A stretch of 36,066 bases of DNA from an uncultured Bacilli bacterium (lineage in GTDB: Bacteria; Bacillota_I; Bacilli_A; RF39; UBA660), in the NCBI GenBank assembly GCA_944358815.1, contig CALVRX010000010.1, positions 1 to 36,066 of the forward strand, given 5' to 3'. The position numbers were made by a program, and so were the translations under genes. The notes under the pieces are model-generated. The model was not told the origin of the DNA. It was given only the letters and a program-made list of their open reading frames with translations, and made no database searches. Shown here in pieces: positions 1 through 7,941 of this stretch. The number at the start of each line of letters is the position of its first letter. Position 1 is the stretch's first letter.

Positions 1-8
1 AAAGTAAA

Positions 9-272
9 TTACTCCATCGCATTTACTTTCTTTGTTAATCTTGATTTTTTACGAGCACTTGTATTTTTAGCGATTACTCCAGCTCCAGCTGCCTTGTCGA
101 TTCTTTTAATGGCAGTTTTTAAATTAGTTGCTGCTGCTTCTTTGTCCTTTTTTGCAATAGCTCTTAAAGTATTTTTAATAGCAGTCTTCGCACTAGCAGA
201 ATATTCATTGTTTCTTGCTTCTTTTTTAATATTAACAGAAACTCTTTTTTTCGCATTCTTTAAGTTGGCCAT
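9..272 (-). CDS. rpsT: 30S ribosomal protein S20
   Basis: Small basic protein of 87 residues that binds 16S rRNA in the 30S subunit body. The start is the ATG giving MANLKNAKKR, the family's usual N-terminus; GGAGGTG lies just upstream on the minus strand, so the five in-frame codons before it are leader. The Lys/Arg/Ala-rich helical composition and length (usual about 85-88) fit S20 fully. It is divergent from gpr, the neighbourhood seen in Bacillus (rpsT beside gpr and spoIIP). The stop lies 9 bases from the window edge, so its terminator is outside. Confidence 0.97.
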   Translation of the reverse strand: MANLKNAKKRVSVNIKKEARNNEYSASAKTAIKNTLRAIAKKDKEAAATNLKTAIKRIDKAAGAGVIAKNTSARKKSRLTKKVNAME

Positions 273-302
273 AAATTTCACCTCCAAGCCACATGTATAT
301 CC

Positions 303-331
303 ATTTTAACAAAAAAACATTCAAAAAGCAA
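303..331 (-). promoter_or_regulatory. promoter of rpsT
   Basis: Read on the minus strand: -35 TTGCTT (326-331), 17-base spacer, -10 TAAAAT (303-308) preceded by TGT, an extended -10. It lies about 20 bases before the rpsT Shine-Dalgarno. Confidence 0.6.
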
Positions 332-348
332 TATTTTTTCGTATTTTA

Positions 349-377
349 GTATGAAATTTCTACATTTGTTCAAAATA
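349..377 (+). promoter_or_regulatory. candidate sigma-G-like promoter of gpr
   Basis: GTATG (349-353), a 17-base spacer, then CAAAATA (371-377). This fits the sigma-G/sigma-F-type consensus known from Bacillus (gHATr, 17-18 bases, CATnnTA) except for one base in the -10. No good sigma-A -10 is seen in its place. The start point would leave a leader of only about 10 bases before ATG, still containing GAGGTG. This is a motif match only. Confidence 0.35.
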
Positions 378-393
378 AAAAAGAGGTGAGAAC

Positions 394-1410
394 ATGAAAC
401 ATGCCGTTGATTTAAAAAACAATATTCTCAGAACTGATCTAGCTGTTGAACTCATAAAGACGTCTCCTACTAAACAAATAGATGATATTAAAATAACAAA
501 TATTACCTTAAATGAAGATGATGCAAAAAAAATAAATAAGAAAAAAGGTCATTATACTACAATCGAATTTGAAGACGTTACCGATACTACTAATAAAGAA
601 AAAGTTCAAAAAATCTTTGCCGAAGAACTAAAAAAACTCCTGCAAATAGAAAATATTAAAGAAAATGATTTATGCTTAGTTATTGGACTTGGTAATGAAA
701 AATCAACCCCTGATTCACTTGGACCACTTGTTGTCTCCAAAACCTTAGTTACTAATCATATCTATCTGTTCAGTACCTTAGATAAAGACTTAAGAAGAGT
801 ATGCGCTATATCCCCAGGTGTTATGGGTGAAACAGGCATTGAAACCAGTGATCTCTTAAACAGCATTGTTAAAACTATTAAACCCAACTTCGTTATCACT
901 ATTGACGCCTTAGCTGCATCATCTGTTGAAAGAGTAAATAAAACAATTCAAATGACTGACGCTGGTATTAACCCAGGAAGTGGAGTAGGTAATAAAAGAA
1001 AAGAAATATCTAAAGAAATATTAGGTATCCCAACTATTGCAATAGGTATACCAACTGTCGTTGATGCCGCTTCTATCGTCAGCGATACTATCAACTATCT
1101 CTATGAGCACTTCGCCTACCAAACCGCCAATATCAATAACCCTGCCACTAAATTAACTGCCAATGTCAATTACTTAAAGCTCAGTCAAAAATTTAAAATA
1201 AACCCAAAAGATAAACAAAAAATATTAGGTATGGTTGGAACATTATCCGAAGAAGAAACCAAAGCCCTAATCTATGAAATATTAAATCCCATTGGTTATA
1301 ACCTAATGGTCACCCCCAAAGAAGAAGACTTTGTCATCGAAAAATTATCTGAAGTAATCAGTTGTGGACTCAACATTGCCCTCCATAAAAAACTATCTGA
1401 AACAAAGTAA
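394..1410 (+). CDS. gpr: germination (spore) protease GPR
   Basis: Aspartic-type endopeptidase, made as a zymogen in the forespore, that degrades small acid-soluble spore proteins (SASPs) at germination. Residues 13-19 (RTDLAVE) match the conserved propeptide site; by analogy with B. megaterium, self-cleavage would fall between Asp15 and Leu16. The two essential Asp of the family appear as Asp107 (TPDSLGP) and Asp171 (TIDALAA), 64 apart. The GINPGSGVGNKR and IGIPTVVDAA segments are also typical. Length 338 is slightly below the Bacillus enzyme (about 370). The start follows AGAGGTGAG. It heads gpr-spoIIP-small gene, as in Bacillus. No SASP gene is in the window to show that its substrate exists. 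Confidence 0.95.
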   Translation: MKHAVDLKNNILRTDLAVELIKTSPTKQIDDIKITNITLNEDDAKKINKKKGHYTTIEFEDVTDTTNKEKVQKIFAEELKKLLQIENIKENDLCLVIGLGNEKSTPDSLGPLVVSKTLVTNHIYLFSTLDKDLRRVCAISPGVMGETGIETSDLLNSIVKTIKPNFVITIDALAASSVERVNKTIQMTDAGINPGSGVGNKRKEISKEILGIPTIAIGIPTVVDAASIVSDTINYLYEHFAYQTANINNPATKLTANVNYLKLSQKFKINPKDKQKILGMVGTLSEEETKALIYEILNPIGYNLMVTPKEEDFVIEKLSEVISCGLNIALHKKLSETK

Positions 1411-1426
1411 AAGGTTTTGTTTTTTT
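1400..1426 (+). terminator. weak terminator after gpr
   Basis: AAACAAA (1400-1406) can pair with TTTGTTT (1416-1422), followed by a run of T. The stem is all A-T except for one pair, so it is a poor terminator. Confidence 0.35.
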
Positions 1427-1480
1427 CTACATTTTATTTATTTATAATCTCATATAATTAAATAGAAATGGGGGAAAAGT

Positions 1481-2434
1481 ATGCAAAAAATAAAACTTAA
1501 GAAAAAACGCAAATTTAAATTTCGCTTAATTGCTTATGCCTTTATTATGTTCTTAGGTTATGAACTTTCCTTTAATGTCATTATGAATCTTAAACTAGTA
1601 AATTCTAATGAAGAATTTGTAAAAGCCTTACTTGTCGATTCTAATTATCATCTTCTATATGAAAAAAAAGCTAGTGATATTTTCACTAAATTATTTTCTA
1701 AAATATTAGATGTCAATAAACCTGTAAGTATTCTAGAAAATACTCTCCATTTTCAAGCCAATACCCAAAACATGACTTATGTTACAAACCCACAATTAGA
1801 AGAAGTAAAAAAACTAAATATCAAACCAACCGTCTACATCTATAATACCCATCAAACTGAAGAATACCAAGGAAGTGCCTTACAAGGCTATAATATAAAA
1901 CCAGGAGTTATGATGGCATCGTATATTCTTCAAGATAAATTAGCTCTTCAAAATATCAAAGCTGATGTTATGGAAGATAATATAACCGATTACTTAAACC
2001 TAAATAACATGAAATACAGTAAAAGTTATCAAGCAAGTCGAGTATTCTTACAAAATGCTTTAAATAAATATAAAAATTATAAACTAATTATTGACCTTCA
2101 TAGAGATGCCCTTACAAAAGATAAATCAACAGTTATTATTAATAATAGATCATGCGCTAAAATTTCTTTCGTAGTTGGTGAAGAACATAAAAATTATAAT
2201 GCTAACTTGCAAGTAACTAATACTATCAATGATAAAATAAAACAAAAATATCCTACTTTAACTAGAGGCGTTATCACTAAAGGTGGTGAAGATTCTAATG
2301 GTATATATAATCAAGACTTAAATCCTAATATCATTTTAATTGAAATTGGTGGACAAGAAAACACCATTGACGAAGTATTGAACACCATTGAATTAATTGC
2401 CCCAATAATTGGACAATACGTCAATGGATCATAA
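1481..2434 (+). CDS. spoIIP: stage II sporulation protein P (peptidoglycan amidase)
   Basis: SpoIIP is the amidase/endopeptidase that works with SpoIID to thin septal peptidoglycan during engulfment. A positively charged N-terminus is followed by a membrane segment (about residues 15-37) that would place the enzyme outside the membrane. The catalytic domain starts near residue 115: His124 (NTHQTEEY), His207 (DLHRD) and Glu288 (IEIGGQ) match the zinc/catalytic positions of the family. Length is 317, a little short against Bacillus (about 400), the loss being between the membrane segment and the catalytic domain. The start follows GGGGGAAAAG. spoIID is not in this window. The downstream gene overlaps its end by 11 bases. 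Confidence 0.92.
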   Translation: MQKIKLKKKRKFKFRLIAYAFIMFLGYELSFNVIMNLKLVNSNEEFVKALLVDSNYHLLYEKKASDIFTKLFSKILDVNKPVSILENTLHFQANTQNMTYVTNPQLEEVKKLNIKPTVYIYNTHQTEEYQGSALQGYNIKPGVMMASYILQDKLALQNIKADVMEDNITDYLNLNNMKYSKSYQASRVFLQNALNKYKNYKLIIDLHRDALTKDKSTVIINNRSCAKISFVVGEEHKNYNANLQVTNTINDKIKQKYPTLTRGVITKGGEDSNGIYNQDLNPNIILIEIGGQENTIDEVLNTIELIAPIIGQYVNGS

Positions 2435-2756
2435 AAAATTAAACAAAATTTTTAAATATGCCATCTTTGTCAGTTTTGTCACCTTTTTTGCCTTATACCT
2501 TTCCCAAAGTACAGGATATTTTGAATATCGTAACAGTAAAAAAGTTGCCTTAACCAATCAGCAAATCCAAAAATTTGAACAAGATGTTAAAGAAGGTAAA
2601 AATATTGATATAGAAGACTATATTGATACAAATAATCAAAATTATCAAAATACTATCTCTAAAACTGGCTTAACAATTTCTAACGTTACTGAAAAAGTAA
2701 TTCAAAAAATAATTAACGGAAGTTTTAAAGTTTTAGGTGATTTAGTAGGCGAGTAA
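2424..2756 (+). CDS. small membrane-anchored protein downstream of spoIIP
   Basis: 110 residues: one membrane segment (about residues 9-28), then an acidic, Asn/Asp/Gln-rich outer part, and a C-terminal helix rich in Ile/Val/Lys ending in LGDLVGE. The ATG at 2424 is chosen; it overlaps the last 11 bases of spoIIP with no clear Shine-Dalgarno, so translation is probably coupled. In Bacillus the gene after spoIIP is yqxA (DUF3679), also a small protein with one membrane segment. Position and architecture suggest an equivalent, but I do not recognise enough sequence to assign the family. A hairpin follows immediately. Confidence 0.6.
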   Translation: MDHKKLNKIFKYAIFVSFVTFFALYLSQSTGYFEYRNSKKVALTNQQIQKFEQDVKEGKNIDIEDYIDTNNQNYQNTISKTGLTISNVTEKVIQKIINGSFKVLGDLVGE

Positions 2757-2784
2757 CCTAGAAATGTGGTATTATATTTCTAGG
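2757..2784 (+). terminator. hairpin spanning the nfo promoter and Shine-Dalgarno
   Basis: Perfect 9-base inverted repeat: CCTAGAAAT (2757-2765) and ATTTCTAGG (2776-2784) around a 10-base loop. It begins right after the preceding stop codon. The loop carries TGGTATTAT, an extended -10, and the 3' arm contains the AGG of the nfo Shine-Dalgarno (AGGTG 2782-2786). It lacks a strong T-run, so it may act as much on nfo translation in read-through RNA as on termination. Confidence 0.55.
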
Positions 2785-2792
2785 TGATTTTT

Positions 2793-3713
2793 ATGGATAA
2801 ATTAATTATCGGCAGTCATGTCTCATTTACTAAAAATGAAGGCCTATTAGGTAGTGTCAAAGAAGCATTAAGCTATGATGCCAATACCTTCATGTTTTAT
2901 ACTGGAGCCCCTCAAAATACCGTTAGAGGACCAATTGATAATATTAAAACAAACCAGGCAAAAGAATTAATGAAACAAAATAATATCGATATAAATAATG
3001 TCATCATTCATGCCCCATATATTGTCAATTTAGCTAACGATAAAGACCCAGATAAATATAACTTTGCCATTAATTTTTTAATGCAAGAATTAAAAAGAGC
3101 TAAGCAGCTGGGTATCAATAAAATTGTTCTGCACCCCGGCAGTCACGTTGGACTAGGCGAAGAAAAAGGACTAAACAATATCGTAAATGCTTTAAATATA
3201 GTCTTAGAAGATAAAGAAGGACCTATTATATGTTTAGAAACCATGGCTGGTAAAGGTACCGAACTTGGAACTAGCTTTGAACAACTCAAAACCATTATCG
3301 ATGGCACCAAAAATAATCAAAGACTTATGGTTTGCTTAGACACTTGTCATTTAAATGACGCCGGTTATGATGTTACCGACTTTGATAAACTATTAGAGCA
3401 ATTTGATCAAATAATTGGTATTAATAAAATTGGATGTATTCATATAAATGATAGTAAAAACCCAAAAGCTGCCCATAAAGACCGCCATGAAAACATCGGC
3501 TTAGGTACTATTGGTTTTGATAATCTCATTAATATCATATATAATAATAAATTAAAAGAAGTTCCCAAAATATTAGAAACTCCTTATATTAGTCTCAATG
3601 GCGGTAAAGATAGAACCTATCCACCATATAAATTCGAAATAAAAATGATAAAAAATAAAAAATATAATCCTAATCTTTTAGATAATATCAGAGCATACTA
3701 TAAAAAGCCTTGA
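2793..3713 (+). CDS. nfo: deoxyribonuclease IV (AP endonuclease)
   Basis: Endonuclease IV cleaves 5' to abasic sites in base-excision repair, with three zinc ions in a TIM barrel. Family motifs are present in order: GSHVS at the N-terminus, IIHAPYIVNLA, VLHPGSHVGLG, CLETMAGKGTELG, CLDTCHLNDAGYD, IHINDSKN and DRHENIGLG, supplying the His, Glu and Asp metal ligands. 306 residues is within family range. The ATG at 2793 is preferred over the in-frame GTG at 2784 because AGGTG at 2782-2786 fits as its Shine-Dalgarno. In Bacillus Nfo also has a spore DNA-repair role, which suits a position next to gpr and spoIIP. The 3' end overlaps the convergent next gene by 16 bases. Confidence 0.95.
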   Translation: MDKLIIGSHVSFTKNEGLLGSVKEALSYDANTFMFYTGAPQNTVRGPIDNIKTNQAKELMKQNNIDINNVIIHAPYIVNLANDKDPDKYNFAINFLMQELKRAKQLGINKIVLHPGSHVGLGEEKGLNNIVNALNIVLEDKEGPIICLETMAGKGTELGTSFEQLKTIIDGTKNNQRLMVCLDTCHLNDAGYDVTDFDKLLEQFDQIIGINKIGCIHINDSKNPKAAHKDRHENIGLGTIGFDNLINIIYNNKLKEVPKILETPYISLNGGKDRTYPPYKFEIKMIKNKKYNPNLLDNIRAYYKKP

Positions 3714-3961
3714 TATTTACCCAAATATAACTCAAATAAATTTCGCATTTTAACCCATTTACTATTATCAAAATGTTTTTCCATCTCTTTCAACACCATA
3801 TCTCGATTGCCATATAATAAATCTTGCCAATTTTGCTGTAAATAGTGGTATAATATATCTACTTCATCATTAGATAAACTAATATCATTTTGTCTTCCAA
3901 AATTGTAAATATCTTCTTTTTTAATCTGTTTAATATAATTCTCTATCAGTAATCTACCCAT
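3698..3961 (-). CDS. small protein, possibly YqfT/DUF2624-like
   Basis: 87 residues, mostly helical and charged, no membrane segment, no Cys or His motif. The N-terminal half (MGRLLIENYIKQIKKED, then LSNDEVDIL) resembles in layout the small DUF2624 protein YqfT, whose gene is beside nfo (yqfS) in Bacillus; this is inference from position and general shape. It is convergent with nfo and the two coding ends overlap. GGGGGAAUU-type Shine-Dalgarno sequence precedes the ATG on the minus strand. Confidence 0.55.
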   Translation of the reverse strand: MGRLLIENYIKQIKKEDIYNFGRQNDISLSNDEVDILYHYLQQNWQDLLYGNRDMVLKEMEKHFDNSKWVKMRNLFELYLGKYQGFL

Positions 3962-4012
3962 AAATTCCCCCTATAATAAAATATGTAAGTAAGTAAAGTG
4001 AGGTGACAATTA

Positions 4013-6148
4013 ATGAAAAATAAACTTTCTAATATAAAAAATAAAATAACTAAAATTGTTCCTAAAAAGAAAAAATACTTAAAAATATCCAAAAGAAAAA
4101 GCAAACCAAATTATAATTTTAATGCTTATAAAGAAAATAAAGATATAAAAATTGAAATAGAAAAACGCTATAATATTTTAACATTTCTCATCATCTTTGC
4201 CTTATTAATTTTAGTAACTTCATTATTTGTCGTTCAAGTAACTGGTAAAGAAAAATATAGCCTAGAACTTGAAAACCTTACTAAAACCATTATCTATGGT
4301 GAATCTGCCCCAAGAGGACGTATCTATGACCGTAATGGAAAACTCATTGTCGATAATATTCCATCTAAAGTTATTTATTATAAAAAACCATCAGGCATCA
4401 CCACTAAAAAAGAAATTAAAATTGCCTATAAATTAGCCAATATGATTACTTTAGATAGCTCCAAACTAAATGATTATGACTTTAAAAACTTTTGGATTAA
4501 AAATCATCCAAAAGAAGCCGATAAAAAAATAACCGACGAAGAATGGCAAAAACTTGAAGAAAGAAAATTGACCACTGACGACATCTATGATTTAAAAATT
4601 GAAAGAGTAACTCCAGAAGACCTTTCAATCTATACTGATCTTGACAAAAAAGCTGCTTATATCTATACACTTATGAATACTGGCTATTCCTATGATGAAA
4701 AAGTCATCAAAAATGAAGATGTAACAGATGAAGAATATGCCTTAGTATCTGAAAATTTAAGTGAATTAAATGGAGTAAACACTAAATTAGATTGGGAAAG
4801 AACTTATCCTTATAAAGAAGTTTTTAGAAGCATTCTAGGCAACGTTTCAACTAGTAAAAGTGGTATTCCAGCTGAATTAAAAGACTATTATTTAAAAAAA
4901 GGCTATAGTTTAGATGATAGAGTAGGAACAAGCAACTTAGAATACCAATATGAAGACCTTTTAAGAGGACAAAAAAATAAATATCAAGTTATGAGCGATG
5001 GCTCTTATAAACTTCTTGAAGAAGGAAAAAGAGGAAATGACATTGTTTTAACTATTGATATTGAACTTCAAAAAGCCTTAGAACAAATATTGACAGAAGA
5101 AGTTCTAAATGCAAAAAAAGAAGCCAATACTGAATACTATAACGGCTCATTTGTCATTATCACTAACCCAAAAACCGGTGAAATTTTAGCTATGGCTGGT
5201 AAACAATTAACTAAAGATGAAAATGGACAGTATAAAGTAATTGACTTTACTTCAGGTATAACTCAATCAACTGCCGTTATGGGCTCTGTTGTCAAAGGAG
5301 CAAGCCACATTGTCGGATATAATACTGGTGCCCTAAAAATAGGCGAGGTTAGATATGATAACTGCGTCAAAATCGCCGCTACTCCTCAAAAATGCTCATG
5401 GAAATACTTAGGTAGATTAAACGATATTACCGCCTTAGCTCAGTCATCTAATACCTATCAGTATTACACCGCAATTAAAGTTGGTAAAGGAAACTATCAA
5501 TATAATAAACCACTAGTTATTGATAAAAATGCCTTTAATATATATAGAAATACCTTTGCCGAATTCGGTTTAGGTGTTAAAACTGGAATTGACCTTCCAA
5601 AAGAAATTACTGGTATTAAAGGAACTAGTACTACATCAGGACTTTTATTAGACTTCTCAATTGGACAGTATGATAACTATACACCTATCCAATTAGCTCA
5701 GTATATCAGTACCATCGCAAATAACGGTTCTAGAATGCAACCATATTTGTATAAAGGATTATATAACGACCCATCCACTTATGATCAAAATAAAAAAGAA
5801 TTAAACAAAGTTAAAACAGAGCAAAAATACATGGATAGAGTTCATGAAGGATTTGAAGCTGTTTTGAAATATGGTACTGGAGCTGGATATATTGATATGT
5901 CCTATAAACCAGCTGGTAAAACCGGAACTAGTCAAAGTTTTGTCGACACCAATGATGATGATAAAGTAGATAAAGAGACTATCAGTACCACCTTTGTCGC
6001 TTACGCTCCATATGATAATCCTAAAGTTACATTCACAATAGTTTCACCAAATATATCACGCCCAGATGGCCGTACAAGCCATCAATCTTCCATAAATAAA
6101 AGGTTAGCCCAAAGAATATCTAAAAAATACTTTGAAATTTACCCATAA
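4013..6148 (+). CDS. class B penicillin-binding protein (PBP2-type transpeptidase)
   Basis: Monofunctional D,D-transpeptidase that cross-links peptidoglycan. A basic cytoplasmic tail of about 50 residues is followed by a membrane segment (about 52-76), then the PBP dimer domain starting at PRGRIYDRNGK. The penicillin-binding motifs are all present: Ser425-x-x-Lys428 (GSVVK), Ser478-x-Asn480 (SSN) and Lys636-Thr-Gly-Thr (KTGT). The usual PGSTFK form of the first motif is changed to MGSVVKGA. 711 residues fits PBP2/PBP2B/SpoVD-like proteins. No PASTA repeats are visible, arguing against SpoVD/PBP2x with PASTA. A RodA partner is encoded at 26040-27170. The gene sits before rpmG as pbpA does near rpmGA in Bacillus. 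Confidence 0.93.
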   Translation: MKNKLSNIKNKITKIVPKKKKYLKISKRKSKPNYNFNAYKENKDIKIEIEKRYNILTFLIIFALLILVTSLFVVQVTGKEKYSLELENLTKTIIYGESAPRGRIYDRNGKLIVDNIPSKVIYYKKPSGITTKKEIKIAYKLANMITLDSSKLNDYDFKNFWIKNHPKEADKKITDEEWQKLEERKLTTDDIYDLKIERVTPEDLSIYTDLDKKAAYIYTLMNTGYSYDEKVIKNEDVTDEEYALVSENLSELNGVNTKLDWERTYPYKEVFRSILGNVSTSKSGIPAELKDYYLKKGYSLDDRVGTSNLEYQYEDLLRGQKNKYQVMSDGSYKLLEEGKRGNDIVLTIDIELQKALEQILTEEVLNAKKEANTEYYNGSFVIITNPKTGEILAMAGKQLTKDENGQYKVIDFTSGITQSTAVMGSVVKGASHIVGYNTGALKIGEVRYDNCVKIAATPQKCSWKYLGRLNDITALAQSSNTYQYYTAIKVGKGNYQYNKPLVIDKNAFNIYRNTFAEFGLGVKTGIDLPKEITGIKGTSTTSGLLLDFSIGQYDNYTPIQLAQYISTIANNGSRMQPYLYKGLYNDPSTYDQNKKELNKVKTEQKYMDRVHEGFEAVLKYGTGAGYIDMSYKPAGKTGTSQSFVDTNDDDKVDKETISTTFVAYAPYDNPKVTFTIVSPNISRPDGRTSHQSSINKRLAQRISKKYFEIYP

Positions 6149-6159
6149 TTTGGTATAAT
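6132..6159 (+). promoter_or_regulatory. promoter of rpmG
   Basis: TTGAAA (6132-6137), 16-base spacer, TATAAT (6154-6159) with TG at 6151-6152. It starts within the last codons of the PBP gene. Confidence 0.65.
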
Positions 6160-6190
6160 ATTATAAGAAATGCGAAAAGGAGGGATAATA

Positions 6191-6358
6191 ATGGCAAAAA
6201 AAGGCGAAGCTAGAGACAATGTTACATTAGTATGTAGTGTCTGCAAAAGCGAAAACTATCGTGTAGAAAAAAATAAAAGGAATACGCCTGAAAGATTAAA
6301 GTTAAACAAATATTGCCCTAAATGTGGTAAACATACAGAGCACAATGAAAAAAAATAA
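6191..6358 (+). CDS. rpmG: 50S ribosomal protein L33
   Basis: 55-residue protein of the large subunit. Four cysteines form a zinc ribbon: Cys15-x-x-Cys18 and Cys42-x-x-Cys45, so this is the zinc-binding type. The ATG at 6191 follows AAAGGAGGGAT; the earlier in-frame ATG at 6170 lies before that site and would add an atypical N-terminus. Only 16 bases separate it from efp, so the two are probably cotranscribed. Confidence 0.95.
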   Translation: MAKKGEARDNVTLVCSVCKSENYRVEKNKRNTPERLKLNKYCPKCGKHTEHNEKK

Positions 6359-6374
6359 TTCATGGAGGTAAAGT

Positions 6375-6932
6375 ATGATTAATATTAATGATATCAAAAA
6401 TGGAATGACAGTTGTAATTGATGGTAATATATATTTAATTTTAGAGTTCTTACACGTTAAGCCAGGAAAAGGACCTGCCTTTGTCCGCATTAAACTTAAA
6501 AATTTAAGAACTGGTTCAACTACTGAACAAACATTTAATACCAATATTAAATTTGAAAAAGCAATAATTGAAAAAAGACCAATGCAATATCTTTACAGCA
6601 ATAATGACATGTATAACTTTATGAATATGGAAACCTATGAACAAATGGATATTCCTAAATCAAGTCTAGGCGATGATGCTAAATTCTTAAAAGAAGGCTT
6701 AGAAGTAGAAGTAACTTTCTATGAAGGCGAAGTTTTAGGAATAACCTTACCAGAAAAAATTGAATATGAAGTTGCTCATACAGAACCAGGTGTCAAAGGC
6801 AATACTGCTACTAATGCTACTAAAGAAGCAACTTTAGAAAACGGTCTTACCGTTAAAGTCCCATTATTTATAAATGAACATGAACATATTATTGTTTCAA
6901 CCAAAGATGGTAAATACGACTCAAGAGCATAA
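6375..6932 (+). CDS. efp: translation elongation factor P
   Basis: EF-P enters the ribosomal E site and relieves stalling at polyproline stretches. 185 residues with the three beta-barrel domains of the family. The tip loop reads KPGKGPAF with Lys32, the residue that carries the modification in Bacillus. The C-terminal signature region (GxTxKVPLFI, then TKDGKYDSRA) is intact. Shine-Dalgarno GGAGG precedes ATG. No modification enzyme gene is adjacent. Confidence 0.97.
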   Translation: MININDIKNGMTVVIDGNIYLILEFLHVKPGKGPAFVRIKLKNLRTGSTTEQTFNTNIKFEKAIIEKRPMQYLYSNNDMYNFMNMETYEQMDIPKSSLGDDAKFLKEGLEVEVTFYEGEVLGITLPEKIEYEVAHTEPGVKGNTATNATKEATLENGLTVKVPLFINEHEHIIVSTKDGKYDSRA

Positions 6933-6965
6933 ATAAAGGTTATAAAAGAATAAAGAGGTGGAAAT

Positions 6966-7898
6966 ATGTTAGAAAAAGAAAGATTTTTAGCTATTAAAAA
7001 ATTAGCTCAAGATATTAGAGAAGATAATAAAAAAATATTTAAATCATTAAAAAAATTGCCAATTGATGAAGCAGTTAAAAAGAAAAATGATTTTATCAAA
7101 GCTGTAATTGAAAATATGAATATTGCATTTAGTGATGGTGAACAAGGTAGAGAAGAAAAACAAATGTTTAGAGCCAACATTTTAATTCCAGATGATGACG
7201 AATTCTTAGAAACCTATTCTAAAGATAAAAACATTCGTAATCTAATGAATAAATATGCCGTTGGCATTGAAGATGTCATGAGTAAAATTACTGAATTAAA
7301 CATCTATGGAAGATACCTTGACGAAGCAAAGAAAGAACCAAAACATGAAGCCAAAGAAAATACTGATTTTGTCGATGAAATGGTCAAAATTTCTCCAAAA
7401 GAAGCTGAAAGCCTTTTAGATGAAATCGATAATCTATCATCAGTTATGGAAGATTTGGATTTAAATACTATTCCAAAGCCTTCAAAACCTGAACTTTTAA
7501 AGCCAGAAACTTCTTCTGCTAAAAAAGTAACTACCAAAGCTCCAGCACCAAAAGAAACCAAAGAGCCGGAAAAACAAACTGATACAGATTTAGATGATAT
7601 GACCTCAGCCGTATCTAGTTTTGTTGATAGATATGAGCACATGCAAAGTGAAATCGATACTAAAGAAGATAAAATCAGAAAATTACAACTTGAAATTGAA
7701 AAACTAGATCAATTAAATCATGAAGTTACTAACGAAAAAGATAATGCTGTCGCTGAAGTAAGCAAACTTAAACAAGAAATTCAAAAATATCAAACTGATA
7801 ATCAAAAACTACAAGAAATTAATAATAAGTTAGAAACAAAACTTGCTAAGACAGCCGAAATCATGAATAAAATATATCAAAGTATTTCTAAAAAATAG
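6966..7898 (+). CDS. coiled-coil protein of unknown function
   Basis: 310 residues with no signal peptide or membrane segment. Three parts: a charged helical N-terminal domain (1-140) with a FSDGEQGREEKQMFR segment; a Pro/Lys/Thr-rich linker (about 165-205); and a C-terminal coiled coil (about 215-305) rich in Glu, Lys, Leu and Gln with heptad-like spacing (KLQLEIEKLDQL, KLQEINNKLETKL). Shine-Dalgarno AGAGGTGG is strong. It follows efp by 33 bases and may be cotranscribed. I do not recognise the family. The layout would suit a cytoplasmic scaffold or division/segregation factor, but nothing here proves that. Confidence 0.75.
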   Translation: MLEKERFLAIKKLAQDIREDNKKIFKSLKKLPIDEAVKKKNDFIKAVIENMNIAFSDGEQGREEKQMFRANILIPDDDEFLETYSKDKNIRNLMNKYAVGIEDVMSKITELNIYGRYLDEAKKEPKHEAKENTDFVDEMVKISPKEAESLLDEIDNLSSVMEDLDLNTIPKPSKPELLKPETSSAKKVTTKAPAPKETKEPEKQTDTDLDDMTSAVSSFVDRYEHMQSEIDTKEDKIRKLQLEIEKLDQLNHEVTNEKDNAVAEVSKLKQEIQKYQTDNQKLQEINNKLETKLAKTAEIMNKIYQSISKK

Positions 7899-7909
7899 CT
7901 TTATAACCA

Positions 7910-7941
7910 AAAGACCAGGTCTATTAAACCTAGGTCTTTTT
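7910..7941. terminator. bidirectional terminator
   Basis: AAAGACC then AGGT (7910-7920) pairs with ACCT and GGTCTTT (7928-7938) with one bulged A, followed by a T-run; the A-run on the other side serves the minus-strand gene that ends at 7941. Confidence 0.8.

Noticed and set aside
94-309. Open frame on the plus strand over rpsT
   Set aside because: Antisense shadow of a clear S20 gene; hydrophobic composition follows from the reversed Ala/Lys codons.
7304-7642. Minus-strand frame of 112 codons inside the coiled-coil gene
   Set aside because: No ribosome site; Ser/Phe-rich reading is the complement of Glu/Lys/Ala codons.
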